A stretch of DNA of 31,531 nt, taken from assembly GCA_964582985.1 (NCBI GenBank), contig CAZOUM010000036.1:1-31531 (forward strand), read 5' to 3'. Positions within the stretch are counted from its first letter, which is position 1. Every line of letters begins with the position of its first letter. Position numbers and translations under genes: made by a program. The notes below the pieces were generated by a model. That model was given only the letters and a program-made list of their open reading frames with translations. It was not told the origin of the DNA and made no database searches. Below, piece after piece: positions 1-8,265 of this stretch. This DNA comes from CAZQYB01 sp964582985 (GTDB lineage: Bacteria > Planctomycetota > Phycisphaerae > Sedimentisphaerales > Anaerobacaceae).

Positions 1-43
1 AAATAAAGGCCACTGTCAGGCTTTGCGCATAAGAATTGTTAAA

Positions 44-388
44 ATGCGTATTGATTCGTACCAGTTCGGCCAGATTGTTGTTGATGGGACAGGCTACAGC
101 AGCGACATAATAATCCTCGGTGACACCGTCCAATCCAATTGGTGGCGAAAGCAAGGACACTTGTTATCTCCTGAGGATATTCAGTCTATCATTGCAGCAA
201 AGCCATCGACACTGGTAGTCGGTTGCGGGGCATCGGGCCTGATGAAGGTCGCGGAAGAAACCCGTCAGGTTCTCAACGAAAACAATATCCAGTTGGAAGC
301 CCTTGATACTGGCAAAGCCGTTCAGCGGTTCAACGAGTTGACGCAGGCTGGCGAAAACGTCGCTGCCGCTTTGCACCTGACCTGCTAA
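44..388 (+). CDS. Mth938-like (AAMDC family) domain protein
   Basis: A small soluble protein of 114 residues. The opening RIDSYQFGQIVVDG, the middle WWRKQGHLLSPEDI and the stretch LVVGCGASGL fit the Mth938-like/DUF498 family, a compact alpha/beta fold of uncertain biochemical role found alone in bacteria and archaea. I chose the ATG at 44 because homologues usually begin close to this MRIDSY-type strand. An in-frame TTG at 23 would add seven residues. Neither start has a convincing ribosome binding site. It lies at the left edge of the window, so any operon partner to its left is unseen. Its stop codon overlaps the stop of the convergent downstream gene by a few bases. The family assignment is fairly sure; the function is not known. 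Confidence 0.8.
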   Translation: MRIDSYQFGQIVVDGTGYSSDIIILGDTVQSNWWRKQGHLLSPEDIQSIIAAKPSTLVVGCGASGLMKVAEETRQVLNENNIQLEALDTGKAVQRFNELTQAGENVAAALHLTC

Positions 389-2829
389 CTGCATATCCGT
401 TTTGAAACGACCGCTGCCAAAAAGTAGCAGACCAACGCTATCAGTGTTAAGGCAGTAAAGCCGATAGAGATGGCTAAGAAGGTGCCCAAAACAGCCCCAC
501 TTACGGAAGCGAATCCATTGACGCCCCAGGCCCAGGGGACAAGCGGCCGGCTGTGCGCGTGAATTTGCTTTAGCCCGGTGGGAAAAGGCATCCCCATAAA
601 AAACGCCAGGGGTGCTGTGATTGCCAGTCCCAGCAGAATCCTAATCGGCCGCGAAAAGCCCACCAGCCAATCAAATGAGAACATCAGCACAATTATTTCA
701 GCTATGCCTATAATGATGACAGCCAGCACTGCCGTCCAGATTAAACGTGACCCGTTACTCGTGACTCGTGATTTGTGAAGCGGGAGACGAGAGACGAGAG
801 ACGAGAGACGCTGTGAGGCCAAAGAGCCGCAGCCGGAAAAGAACAAAAAGCCCAGCAGAGTAACGGCCACACCAAAAACCGGATGACCTATCAACAGCGT
901 CATTTTCTGAATGAAGCCCATCTCAAGAAACATATATGCAAAACCGAGCAGCAGAAAGTAAACAAGCGCCGGCAACTTCCGAGACCTGACCGCTCTGACA
1001 GGCTTCGCGACAAACAGCGGCACCAAAATTAACAGCGCACTTGCACATATGGCCTGCAGCAGTGTCGCCACCAACACAAGATAACCCCACTCAGAAAATG
1101 GCAGCCATTGCCGCCCCATAGTGCGAATCATGTGCGGCAGAGTTTTCCACTTGAAAAAATCAAAAAAGTAAGGCCTATCATCAGTGGCGGGGCGGATGTT
1201 GTACGCGTAATTGCGGTAGAACATCTCATATTCCGGTGACAGAATCTGCTGGGCACTGTTGTAGTAGATGGGGCCTTCCTCAAGTAGATGGAAGTGATTT
1301 GCTTCTTCGGCACTGATACCCGGCACGTGCACAAGGTCAAAAGAGTTCTCTTGTGCGAACGCGCGGGCATTTGCAACCTGGGATTTTGAGAAAGGCTCGG
1401 GTGATACCACAATCGTGGCGACATCGAGGCTTCGAATCATAATAATGTGTTCGGCTGGCTCGGTAACGCCGCGTCTTCGCAGCGCTTCGGTTACGGTAGC
1501 GAACATCTTCAGGTTGTCTCTGGCCGGCGCCTTCAACATTCGGGTAATACTGAACACACCCCTCGGCTGCAATCGCGCAAGGGCCTGCTCTATGGCCTCG
1601 ATAGTATAGAGATGACTTTCGTTGAAGGCTCCGACGCCTGCTGCCGAGGCGCTGTACGAGTCGAGCAATGAGATACTGATTATGTCAAACTGCTGTCGGG
1701 CTGTTTGCAGAAAGCTTCGGCCTTCCGCGACGACAATCTCAACATCATCTCTCTTGTACAAACCTGACGTAAATTCTTCGAACTGATTACGCATCAGGTC
1801 CACCACCTGCGGATTCATCTCTACCGCGGTGACTTTGCGGGCGCGCAACGTGAGGGCCTGAATAACATCTGAGCCGCCGCCGGCACCGATGATACATACC
1901 TCCGGCTCGTTCAGCAATTGATAGGCAAGAGCCGAGCTTGCCTGCTCGTAGAAATTCGGGTCGTGCGGACCTTCGAGGTTGTTGACGACCGAAGTGCCAT
2001 CGGCATCACTGATAATCAATATCTGCCGAGGCAGTTGGCCTTGATAGGCAATGCTCAGACCCGCCGTAGGAATGTGGATTGACGGTGCCTGCAGGCAGTC
2101 CACTCGGCCCAACGGACTGTAACGGACCGCCAGATTCTCGGCCTGCGGCAGCGCACCGTAGTAGGACAGGGCCTTGTGCTGGGAAATATTAATCTCAAGT
2201 TGGAGTGGTCCTGCACGGCTAAAGGCCAGAAGGCAAATTACGCCGCAGATTAGAGTCACGCCGGCCCGGCGCCAGGACACCGTAAAGGCCAGAATAAGTG
2301 CCGCAAGAAAAGCAAGCCCGCTGACCACTAACAGAAGCTGCTCCGGAGAACGTCCGTACATCAGCCCGACAGCCGCCACAACCCCCAGGCCGGAGCCCGT
2401 CATATTATAAAAGTACAAACGATGCGCTTTGTCCGCACAGATGGTGAAGGCCAGTGCGACGCAGGCGCCGGCACCGAAAAATGGAATGAAAAACAAAAGG
2501 TAGTACCCGAAAAGATATAGTATCTGCCGCCTGTCCCATATCAACTGCAGCTCATCGAACGGCACTTTTTGACTTACGTAAAAGGCAAACGGCACCGCTA
2601 AACCAAATCCAAGAGCGAGGCCCCACAGACTCTTGCCGCAGTGTTTTGTCAAAAATCTTGAGCCGATGCAAACAAGCGTCCCGCCGGCCCCGAAGCCTAA
2701 CAGTGCAGTGCTTATAACAAGGTACGAGAAATGGTGATAATGCCCGATGGACAACGCCCGCACCAGAACAAGTTCCAGCCCGAGTGCCGCCGCCGATATG
2801 AGAAAAATGGCGATGGGGATTACTGTCAT
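385..2829 (-). CDS. Integral membrane spermidine synthase-like (fused transporter/aminopropyltransferase-fold) protein
   Basis: The protein has 814 residues. About six N-terminal membrane helices (residues 5-205) precede a soluble Rossmann methyltransferase-like domain (about 305-480), and further membrane helices follow (about 580-810). The soluble part carries the SpeE-type nucleotide loop IIGAGGGSDV (313-322), an acidic VEMN (336-339) and SLLDSY (388-393). DDRPYFFDFF (550-559) is typical of these membrane-bound spermidine synthase-like proteins. Substrates are unproven in the family, and true polyamine synthesis is not implied. It follows pcm by 11 bases and is probably cotranscribed with it. 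A tandem GAGACGA-type repeat inside the gene (784-810) encodes part of a loop around residues 673-695, which looks like an in-frame repeat insertion. Confidence 0.85.
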   Translation of the reverse strand: MTVIPIAIFLISAAALGLELVLVRALSIGHYHHFSYLVISTALLGFGAGGTLVCIGSRFLTKHCGKSLWGLALGFGLAVPFAFYVSQKVPFDELQLIWDRRQILYLFGYYLLFFIPFFGAGACVALAFTICADKAHRLYFYNMTGSGLGVVAAVGLMYGRSPEQLLLVVSGLAFLAALILAFTVSWRRAGVTLICGVICLLAFSRAGPLQLEINISQHKALSYYGALPQAENLAVRYSPLGRVDCLQAPSIHIPTAGLSIAYQGQLPRQILIISDADGTSVVNNLEGPHDPNFYEQASSALAYQLLNEPEVCIIGAGGGSDVIQALTLRARKVTAVEMNPQVVDLMRNQFEEFTSGLYKRDDVEIVVAEGRSFLQTARQQFDIISISLLDSYSASAAGVGAFNESHLYTIEAIEQALARLQPRGVFSITRMLKAPARDNLKMFATVTEALRRRGVTEPAEHIIMIRSLDVATIVVSPEPFSKSQVANARAFAQENSFDLVHVPGISAEEANHFHLLEEGPIYYNSAQQILSPEYEMFYRNYAYNIRPATDDRPYFFDFFKWKTLPHMIRTMGRQWLPFSEWGYLVLVATLLQAICASALLILVPLFVAKPVRAVRSRKLPALVYFLLLGFAYMFLEMGFIQKMTLLIGHPVFGVAVTLLGFLFFSGCGSLASQRLSSLVSRLPLHKSRVTSNGSRLIWTAVLAVIIIGIAEIIVLMFSFDWLVGFSRPIRILLGLAITAPLAFFMGMPFPTGLKQIHAHSRPLVPWAWGVNGFASVSGAVLGTFLAISIGFTALTLIALVCYFLAAVVSKRICS
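784..810. repeat. Short tandem heptad repeat (GAGACGA units) inside a gene
   Basis: Nearly four tandem copies of the 7-base unit GAGACGA lie inside the membrane spermidine synthase-like gene. Related CGTGACTCGTGA-type sequence sits just to the left (about 756-775). Reading stays open through it, and the encoded residues fall in a loop between membrane helices. It belongs by appearance to the same loose family of short-period repeats seen near 5018, 18357 and 31230. Confidence 0.7.
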
Positions 2830-2840
2830 TTCCTGATTTG

Positions 2841-3740
2841 TTACTTGCTCTTGCTTACACGTCCGGTCATAGGAACGAATCGCACGCCCATAAGGCGTTT
2901 GCTTTTGACCTTGCCTTTATCGTCTTTGGTCACCAGCACCAGCCATTGGCTGCCGTAGGGACTTCCCCGCGGCAAAATCATTCTCCCGCCGGGTTTTAGC
3001 TGTTCAACCAGCGGCGGCGGTACAAACCCCGCAGCACATGTCACTATAATCGCGTCGAACGGCCCTTTCTCCTCCCAGCCGTAATAGCCGTCACCAGCCT
3101 TGACGAATACGTTGTGGTATCCCAGTTTTTTCAGGCGCTCTTTAGCGCTCTTTGCGAGCTTTTCAAGAATTTCGATTGTATAAACCTCTCGCGCAATCTC
3201 AGCGCAAACCGCCGCCTGGTATCCTGACCCTGTCCCCACTTCCAGGACCCTGGAGTTCGGGTCCAGTTTCAACACCTCGGTCATATAGGCCACAATAAAC
3301 GGCTGACTTATCGTTTGCCCCAGACCTATTGGAAGCGGATGGTCGGCGTAAGCCCTTCCCAAATCACTCCGCCTAACGAATGCGTGCCGCGGCACGGTAT
3401 TCATTGCCGTGATGACATTCGCATCTTCGATGTCCGGGGCCCAGCGTGGGTGTTCGATGTGAACTCTGACTAATTGCGCTCGCTCTTCCACCCGTTCACC
3501 GAAAGCCGGATGATTATGGTCCGGCCGACGAACCTCTACTTCATTCGCATCTTTTTGTTCTTGCTTGCCGGCACGCCGGGACTCATTTGCATCTGCCTTC
3601 TTATTCTCCGAAGCAAACGTAAGGCCCGGCCTCGCTGATTTCTTAAGCGCAAAAATACCTAAAGCCAATATAAGAAGCGCTAACAGAGCCAAAGTGACGT
3701 ATGTCCGTTTTCTGACTGTTCCACGATAATCTGTAGTCAT
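2841..3740 (-). CDS. pcm: Protein-L-isoaspartate O-methyltransferase, membrane anchored
   Basis: The enzyme transfers a methyl group from S-adenosylmethionine to L-isoaspartyl residues and so starts repair of aged proteins. The 299-residue product has the family hallmarks: PRHAFV (117-122), GQTISQPFIVAYM (141-153), the SAM-binding loop VLEVGTGSGYQAA (165-177), and GGRMILPRGS (251-260). Unlike the cytosolic enzyme of about 210 residues, it carries an N-terminal membrane segment (14-32) and a charged linker (about 45-75), so the catalytic domain is probably held at the outer face of the inner membrane. It is first in a two-gene minus-strand operon with the spermidine synthase-like gene. The fold is sure; the periplasmic placement is inference. 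Confidence 0.9.
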   Translation of the reverse strand: MTTDYRGTVRKRTYVTLALLALLILALGIFALKKSARPGLTFASENKKADANESRRAGKQEQKDANEVEVRRPDHNHPAFGERVEERAQLVRVHIEHPRWAPDIEDANVITAMNTVPRHAFVRRSDLGRAYADHPLPIGLGQTISQPFIVAYMTEVLKLDPNSRVLEVGTGSGYQAAVCAEIAREVYTIEILEKLAKSAKERLKKLGYHNVFVKAGDGYYGWEEKGPFDAIIVTCAAGFVPPPLVEQLKPGGRMILPRGSPYGSQWLVLVTKDDKGKVKSKRLMGVRFVPMTGRVSKSK

Positions 3741-3951
3741 CTTACTAGATCTTTCTCACCTTTTAGGATTTGAAGTCCTATGGTTCCACTGCTGCCAACA
3801 ATTCATATCATATTCTACCATATCTGTAGGCAGCTACTGTTTGATTTCTTCTGAATCTCGCTTTTTCTTCGGTTCTTATGGTTCGATTGGCGTCTGCTCA
3901 AGTTCAGCAAGAAGAGCCGGATGTAATCTGTAGTGAATAAAGCTTTTCTGT

Positions 3952-4761
3952 TCACCAGTCTTCAACCCAATACACGATTTCTTTTCTCTTCTCACTTATT
4001 GATACGCCGTAGCTATAACCGTGATTCCAAGAGGGGTTTTCACCGCCCAAGTAATCTTGAGCATCAAGGACAATGATGGTGAAATCGTCCGGCCAGTCTA
4101 GAAATTCCGGCCATCCGTTATCTTTGCTCCTGCCCAGAAGATAAGATGTTGCTGGCAACGCATTGTCCCCTCGACGTTTGTGGTCCCACGTACCGCCTCC
4201 TCCATAGGCAACTTTCTTCTTTGAGTCAAATTCAGCGAGTAGCACGTTTATCTCTTCCTCCGGGACGCAGAGTTTCAGTTGGAACCACGCAGCTCCTTGA
4301 AGAAATCCCGGGAAAAAAGATAGGTGCGTATTGTTTGAGTCACTCGGTAGTGTTTCGGGGAAATGCTTTATTAAAGTAGGATTGTGCCATAGCTCATTCT
4401 TAATCTTATGATACATTGACACTTTTGTAACAACTTTCGGTGGCCCAGTAACTGAATAAACGTAGACGCATACGCCAAGAAAGATTATTGAAATCAAAAT
4501 GCCAGCTATAGCTCGTTTCTTACCTTTTGGCCACGTAGACTGTTGCTTAATCCTTAGCAGGGCGATTATGCCTGTTAATAAAGAGAGAATCCAAGATAAT
4601 ACTGCGAATATTGGCAAAACGCTAAATAAATGATTTAGCTCAAAAGCCAGAAATAGCAGAAAAAATAGTGTACACCCTAACAGGGCAAAACCAAGAGAAG
4701 CGATCGGAAGATAGCTCGCCTTGCGTTTGCCGGCGCCCACCCCAGTATCTTTTGATTTCAT
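3952..4761 (-). CDS. DUF4190-like membrane protein with C-terminal soluble domain
   Basis: The product has 269 residues. Residues 18-110 contain three hydrophobic helices in the pattern of DUF4190 proteins: paired helices, then a short basic loop (WPKGKKRAIAGI) leading into the last helix. The remaining 150 or so residues are soluble and rich in aromatic residues, with no motif I recognise. They would face the periplasm or the cytoplasm depending on topology. It stands alone: 210 bases separate it from pcm, and that gap shows no gene or clear signal. Function is unknown. Confidence 0.65.
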   Translation of the reverse strand: MKSKDTGVGAGKRKASYLPIASLGFALLGCTLFFLLFLAFELNHLFSVLPIFAVLSWILSLLTGIIALLRIKQQSTWPKGKKRAIAGILISIIFLGVCVYVYSVTGPPKVVTKVSMYHKIKNELWHNPTLIKHFPETLPSDSNNTHLSFFPGFLQGAAWFQLKLCVPEEEINVLLAEFDSKKKVAYGGGGTWDHKRRGDNALPATSYLLGRSKDNGWPEFLDWPDDFTIIVLDAQDYLGGENPSWNHGYSYGVSISEKRKEIVYWVEDW

Positions 4762-4978
4762 CTGACTAACCTTTGGCTATTTTCTGAATTTCTGCTCAAA
4801 CCAACGCACGCCCTTGATTCCGAGTCAGCTTAGCGACAGCCTGATTCCCAAATTATAGCCCCATCCAATGAATTGTCGATTCTATTTTCCGGCCCAAGCC
4901 TGTGATTTCTTCAGATGAAAGCATCGCTTGGCGTTAATCTCACGGATATAAGGGCTCAAAATTTTGCAAAAAATCCCC

Positions 4979-5006
4979 TTGCATGGCCGATAACACCCCT
5001 TATAAT
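4979..5006 (+). promoter_or_regulatory. Sigma70-type promoter of the tRNA-Gly gene
   Basis: TTGCAT at 4979-4984 and a perfect TATAAT at 5001-5006 are separated by 16 bases. Transcription would begin near 5013, about 50 bases ahead of the mature tRNA 5' end. The short-repeat tract 5018-5063 would then lie in the precursor leader removed by RNase P. Confidence 0.75.
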
Positions 5007-5017
5007 TGTACTTGCAA

Positions 5018-5063
5018 GATACGCGAAATACGATATACGCGATACGCACAACGCAATACGAGT
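5018..5063. repeat. Degenerate short-period repeat (ATACGCG/CGATATACG type)
   Basis: A tract built from imperfect 7-8 base units of the type GATACGC, ATATACGC and AATACG lies directly between the tRNA promoter and the tRNA. It resembles other short-period repeats in this window in unit length and CG-A-TACG flavour. Confidence 0.6.
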
Positions 5064-5065
5064 AT

Positions 5066-5137
5066 GCGGGTGTAGCTCAGTGGTAGAGCGTCACGTTGCC
5101 AACGTGAATGTCGTGAGTTCAAATCTCATCACCCGCT
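5066..5137 (+). tRNA. tRNA-Gly (anticodon GCC)
   Basis: A complete cloverleaf. Acceptor stem GCGGGTG (5066-5072) pairs with CACCCGC (5130-5136). The D arm contains AGCTCAGTGGTAGAGC. The anticodon stem TCACG/CGTGA encloses loop TTGCCAA with anticodon GCC at 5098-5100, and the T arm contains GAGTTCAAATCTC. The discriminator base is T at 5137. The 3' CCA is not encoded and must be added by nucleotidyltransferase. A strong promoter lies at 4979-5006. Confidence 0.97.
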
Positions 5138-5150
5138 TTTGTGTAAATAG

Positions 5151-5307
5151 TATCGGCGAGTTACCGGCTAAATGGTAGTTGGGCATTGGTCGCCGATATG
5201 TTTAAGTCCCGGACCGTAATGGTGCTGGATTGGAAATTACGAAAACCTGGCTAAGGGAAGGACCCCAAAGCAATAAATGGCGTTGGGGTGCTGTAAACCG
5301 TTTCCCT
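5151..5307 (+). other. Possible structured leader or terminator region between tRNA-Gly and tig
   Basis: The 232 bases between the tRNA and tig hold two clear foldable elements. The first is a 9-bp perfect inverted repeat, TATCGGCGA (5151-5159) with TCGCCGATA (5190-5198). The second is a nested hairpin in which a GGGAA...TTCCC pair encloses CCCCAA...TTGGGG (about 5255-5307), followed within about ten bases by a T run (near 5314-5320). The second could terminate the tRNA transcript or attenuate tig. I could not match either to a known riboswitch, 6S or SRP RNA. Confidence 0.4.
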
Positions 5308-5369
5308 GATGCCTTTTTTGTTTATCATTACGGAGCCGCAGAGACGCAATCTATTTAGGAGCAGCGTAA

Positions 5370-6833
5370 ATGGCTGAAGAGCAGGAATACACAATATTGA
5401 AAAACACAGTGACAATCGAAGAAGCCGGCCCTTGCAAGAAAAAGGTCGTTGTCGAGATACCGGAAGAGACGGTAAAGAACGCGACCGATGCTCAGTATGA
5501 GACCTTGCGCAAAGAAGCATTGGTGCCGGGCTTTCGAAAGGGCCGGGCACCACGCCGACTTCTCGAAAAAAGGTTCGGTAAAGAGGCGATAGAGCAGGTC
5601 AAATTGAAACTCCTGGCCGACGCCAGCGACTCAGCCGTAAAGGACAATGAGCTGGATGTCCTCCAGGAACCGGACATCGATTTTGAAAAGATAGAACTGC
5701 CGGACACCGGGCCTCTGAAGTTTGATTTTGAGGTCGAGGTGCGTCCTGAATTCGATTTACCGCAGCTCGAAGGTATTCCCGTGGAAAAAACCAAACTGGA
5801 AGTTACCGACGACCAGATCGACAGGGAGATAGAGCAATTGCAAAAATGGTCCGGCGTATGGGCGCCGCGCGAAGATGGCCAAGTCGAGCTTGACGACCAG
5901 ATAATTGCCGATGCGGCTCTAAAGGCCGAGGACGTCGAAGAGGAGGAAAAGCTTGACAACATCGAGATATACGTAAGGCCGAACGGCTTTGTCGGGGCAA
6001 TCCCCGTCGAGAAACTTGACGAGCTTCTTGTAGGCGCCAAGGCCGGGGACAACAGGCAAACAACCATCGATGTCCCGAAAACGTATTTTAGAGAGGAATA
6101 TCGCGGCAAAAAGGTAGATATCCGGATTAGCATCAAAGATATCAAATGGCTCAAACCTGCTCCGTTGGATGAAGATTTCTTCAAGAAATGCGGCGCTGAA
6201 GACCAAAGCGAGCTGCGCGAAAAAGTCCGCGATAACCTCCAGGGCCGATTGGAGCAGCAGTCCAGAACCCAGATGTCCGAGCAGATTTACGGGTATCTGC
6301 TCGACAACACTGATTTCGATTTGCCTGTCGATGTCGTTGCAGACCATTCGACCTCGCTGCTGCAACGCCAGTACAGCAATCTGATGATGCGCGGACTTCC
6401 GCGTGAGCAGGTTGACCAGCAGATGGACCAGCTCCGGGCAAGCAGCGAACAGCAGGCCAAAGAGCAGCTCAAAACGTTCTTCATAATGGACAAGGTCGCC
6501 GGCAAGCTCGAGATTGATGTGACTGAAGAAGAAATCAACGGCCATATAGCTCGATTAGCCATCCAGCGGGGACAGCGTCCCGAAAGAATGAGGGAAGAGA
6601 TGCTGCGCGACGGCTCACTGACACAATTTAGGCTGCAGGTGCGGGAGGAAAAGTGCATCGCCAAGCTGCTTGAGTCCGCAAAAGTAACGGAAGTCAAGCC
6701 AAAGAATAAAGCCAAAAAAACTGCGAAGACCGCCAAAAAGGAAACTAAAAAAACAGTTAAAAAGGCACCTGCCGCTGAGAAAAAGCAGCCCAAAAAAAGT
6801 AAAAAGACAGCCAAAAAACAAACCGGCAAGTAA
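5370..6833 (+). CDS. tig: Trigger factor (ribosome-associated chaperone and prolyl isomerase)
   Basis: Trigger factor binds the ribosome at the exit tunnel and shields nascent chains. The 487-residue product has the N-terminal ribosome-binding domain with the signature GFRKGRAP (54-61), an FKBP-type prolyl-isomerase region (about 165-265), and a helical C-terminal chaperone domain. It is longer than the usual 430 or so residues because residues 447-487 form an almost pure Lys/Ala/Thr tail, reminiscent of histone H1-like tails. The ATG at 5370 follows an AGGAG ribosome site (TTTAGGAGCAGCG). It heads the series tig-clpP1-clpP2-lipoprotein; the tig-clp neighbourhood is conserved widely, but no clpX follows here. 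Confidence 0.96.
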   Translation: MAEEQEYTILKNTVTIEEAGPCKKKVVVEIPEETVKNATDAQYETLRKEALVPGFRKGRAPRRLLEKRFGKEAIEQVKLKLLADASDSAVKDNELDVLQEPDIDFEKIELPDTGPLKFDFEVEVRPEFDLPQLEGIPVEKTKLEVTDDQIDREIEQLQKWSGVWAPREDGQVELDDQIIADAALKAEDVEEEEKLDNIEIYVRPNGFVGAIPVEKLDELLVGAKAGDNRQTTIDVPKTYFREEYRGKKVDIRISIKDIKWLKPAPLDEDFFKKCGAEDQSELREKVRDNLQGRLEQQSRTQMSEQIYGYLLDNTDFDLPVDVVADHSTSLLQRQYSNLMMRGLPREQVDQQMDQLRASSEQQAKEQLKTFFIMDKVAGKLEIDVTEEEINGHIARLAIQRGQRPERMREEMLRDGSLTQFRLQVREEKCIAKLLESAKVTEVKPKNKAKKTAKTAKKETKKTVKKAPAAEKKQPKKSKKTAKKQTGK

Positions 6834-6906
6834 GAATATCCGATATGCTACATAGCTTGTAGTCATTGTGCTCGTAACTGTATGCTCACTTATGAGGAAC
6901 TGATAA

Positions 6907-7563
6907 ATGTTTGTTGAAAATCACGAAAGAAAAATTGCCGGGCATCTGGAAATATACAACCAGTACGGCCAGTATCAGCGCTACCGCCAGATGAGCCTCG
7001 ATGATATGCTGCTGGAGAATCGCATTGTCTTTTTGATAGGAGAAATATCGTACCAAAGGGCGGCTGAGGTCATTATGAAGCTGCTTTATCTCGACAATCT
7101 AAAACGCAGCAGCGAAATCAGCTTGTATATCAATTCCCCGGGCGGCAGTGTTGACGACACGATGGCAATTTATGATACGATATGTTTTGTCGCCTCTCCG
7201 ATTGCAACCTATTGCATCGGCACGGCCCAGTCCGGAGCTGCCATAATACTTGCAGCCGGCACAAAAGGAAGACGCCATGCCTTACCGCACGCCAAAGTTA
7301 TGCTCCACCAACCCTGGGGCGGCGTCAGCGGCCAGGCGGCCGATATAAAAATACAGGCCGAGGAAATATTAAAAGCCAAAACTGTGATAAACGAGATTCT
7401 TGCAAAACACACCGGCCAGCCAATTGACAAAATCGCCGCCGAGACCGAAAGGGACAGGTATATGACCGCCGAAGAGGCCCGACAGTACGGCCTTATTGAC
7501 GAGGTACTCCGCGAAGAAGAGAAAGAAAAAAAGAAGGACAAAAAGTCGGACAAGAACAAGTGA
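6907..7563 (+). CDS. clpP: ATP-dependent Clp protease proteolytic subunit, first copy
   Basis: This is a serine peptidase subunit that forms a barrel served by ClpX or ClpA unfoldases. The product has 218 residues. By alignment with E. coli ClpP the triad is complete: Ser109 in GTAQSGAA, His134 in VMLHQPW, and Asp183 in ERDRYM. The residues after the serine (GA in place of MG) differ from the textbook ASMGA. The C-terminus ends in a charged lysine-rich tail (from about 202). The start has a GAGGAA ribosome site. It lies 73 bases after tig and 59 bases before a second clpP, so the two subunits probably make mixed or alternative barrels. Confidence 0.95.
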   Translation: MFVENHERKIAGHLEIYNQYGQYQRYRQMSLDDMLLENRIVFLIGEISYQRAAEVIMKLLYLDNLKRSSEISLYINSPGGSVDDTMAIYDTICFVASPIATYCIGTAQSGAAIILAAGTKGRRHALPHAKVMLHQPWGGVSGQAADIKIQAEEILKAKTVINEILAKHTGQPIDKIAAETERDRYMTAEEARQYGLIDEVLREEEKEKKKDKKSDKNK

Positions 7564-7622
7564 CGCAGTGACACCGGGGCGTGAGCTTCACATAGTGTTA
7601 TAAACAAACGAGGAATAATAGG

Positions 7623-8261
7623 ATGACGGTAAATCAGAATTTAGTACCGATTGTAATTGAGAAAAGCGGCCGGACCGAGCGCGCCTATGATATTTATTCG
7701 CGACTGCTCAAGGACAGAATCGTCTTTTTAGGTGGTGCCCTCAACGATGAAACCGCCAATTTAATTATCGCCCAGATGCTGTTCTTGAGCAACGAGGACA
7801 ACAAAAACGATATTCATTTTTATATCAATTCCCCGGGCGGCTCAATCACCGCAGGCCTTGCAGTCTATGATACGATGCGGTTCTTGCGCTGCGATGTCGC
7901 AACTTATTGTGTGGGCCAGGCCGCCAGTATGGGTGCCGTGTTACTGACCGCCGGAAAGAGCGGCAAGCGATTCCTCTTGGCAAACAGCAGAATTCTTTTG
8001 CACCAGCCCCTGATTACAGGCATACTGACCGGACCCGCCACCGATTTGGATATCGAAGCCCAGGAGATACTGCGGCTGCGGGCCCGACTTTACGATATAT
8101 TGGCCAGGCATACAGGCCAAACTCCTGAGAAAATAGAAAAAGACTGCGACCACAACCTCTGGCTCAACGCGGAAGAAGCAATCAATTACGGACTGGTCGA
8201 CAGAATATTACAAAAAGCGCCCGAAATCGTCAGAAAGCAGGAAGAAGCAGGTGAACAGTAG
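7623..8261 (+). CDS. clpP: ATP-dependent Clp protease proteolytic subunit, second copy with variant triad
   Basis: This is a second ClpP of 212 residues with the usual Ser102 (GQAASMGA) and His127 (ILLHQPL). The position that holds the catalytic Asp in E. coli (D185 of the precursor, in ERDRF) is Asn178 here, in the stretch DHNLWLNAEEA. An Asp-to-Asn change at this place is known in Listeria ClpP1, which works in a heterocomplex with ClpP2. I infer that this subunit may depend on the first ClpP for assembly or activity. A GAGGAA-like ribosome site precedes the ATG. The downstream lipoprotein gene starts at or just past its stop codon. Confidence 0.95.
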   Translation: MTVNQNLVPIVIEKSGRTERAYDIYSRLLKDRIVFLGGALNDETANLIIAQMLFLSNEDNKNDIHFYINSPGGSITAGLAVYDTMRFLRCDVATYCVGQAASMGAVLLTAGKSGKRFLLANSRILLHQPLITGILTGPATDLDIEAQEILRLRARLYDILARHTGQTPEKIEKDCDHNLWLNAEEAINYGLVDRILQKAPEIVRKQEEAGEQ

Positions 8262-8265
8262 TAAT

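Larger units (their letters stand above)
4762..5065. other. Intergenic region with tRNA promoter and short repeats
   Basis: About 300 bases without a protein gene. The left 200 bases show nothing I can name. The right part holds the tRNA-Gly promoter and, between that promoter and the tRNA, a run of CGATATACG-like short repeats. Confidence 0.6.

Noticed and set aside
784..810. CRISPR array
   Set aside because: The repeat units here and at the other short-period tracts are only 7-8 bases with no spacers of regular length; no cas genes are in the window.
385..2829. True spermidine synthase
   Set aside because: Large membrane regions on both sides and a different active-site neighbourhood (SLLDSY) place it with membrane-bound spermidine-synthase-like proteins of unproven activity.
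5492..6184. Long minus-strand open frame opposite tig
   Set aside because: Serine-rich shadow of the tig coding strand, with no ribosome site and a firm trigger factor on the other strand.
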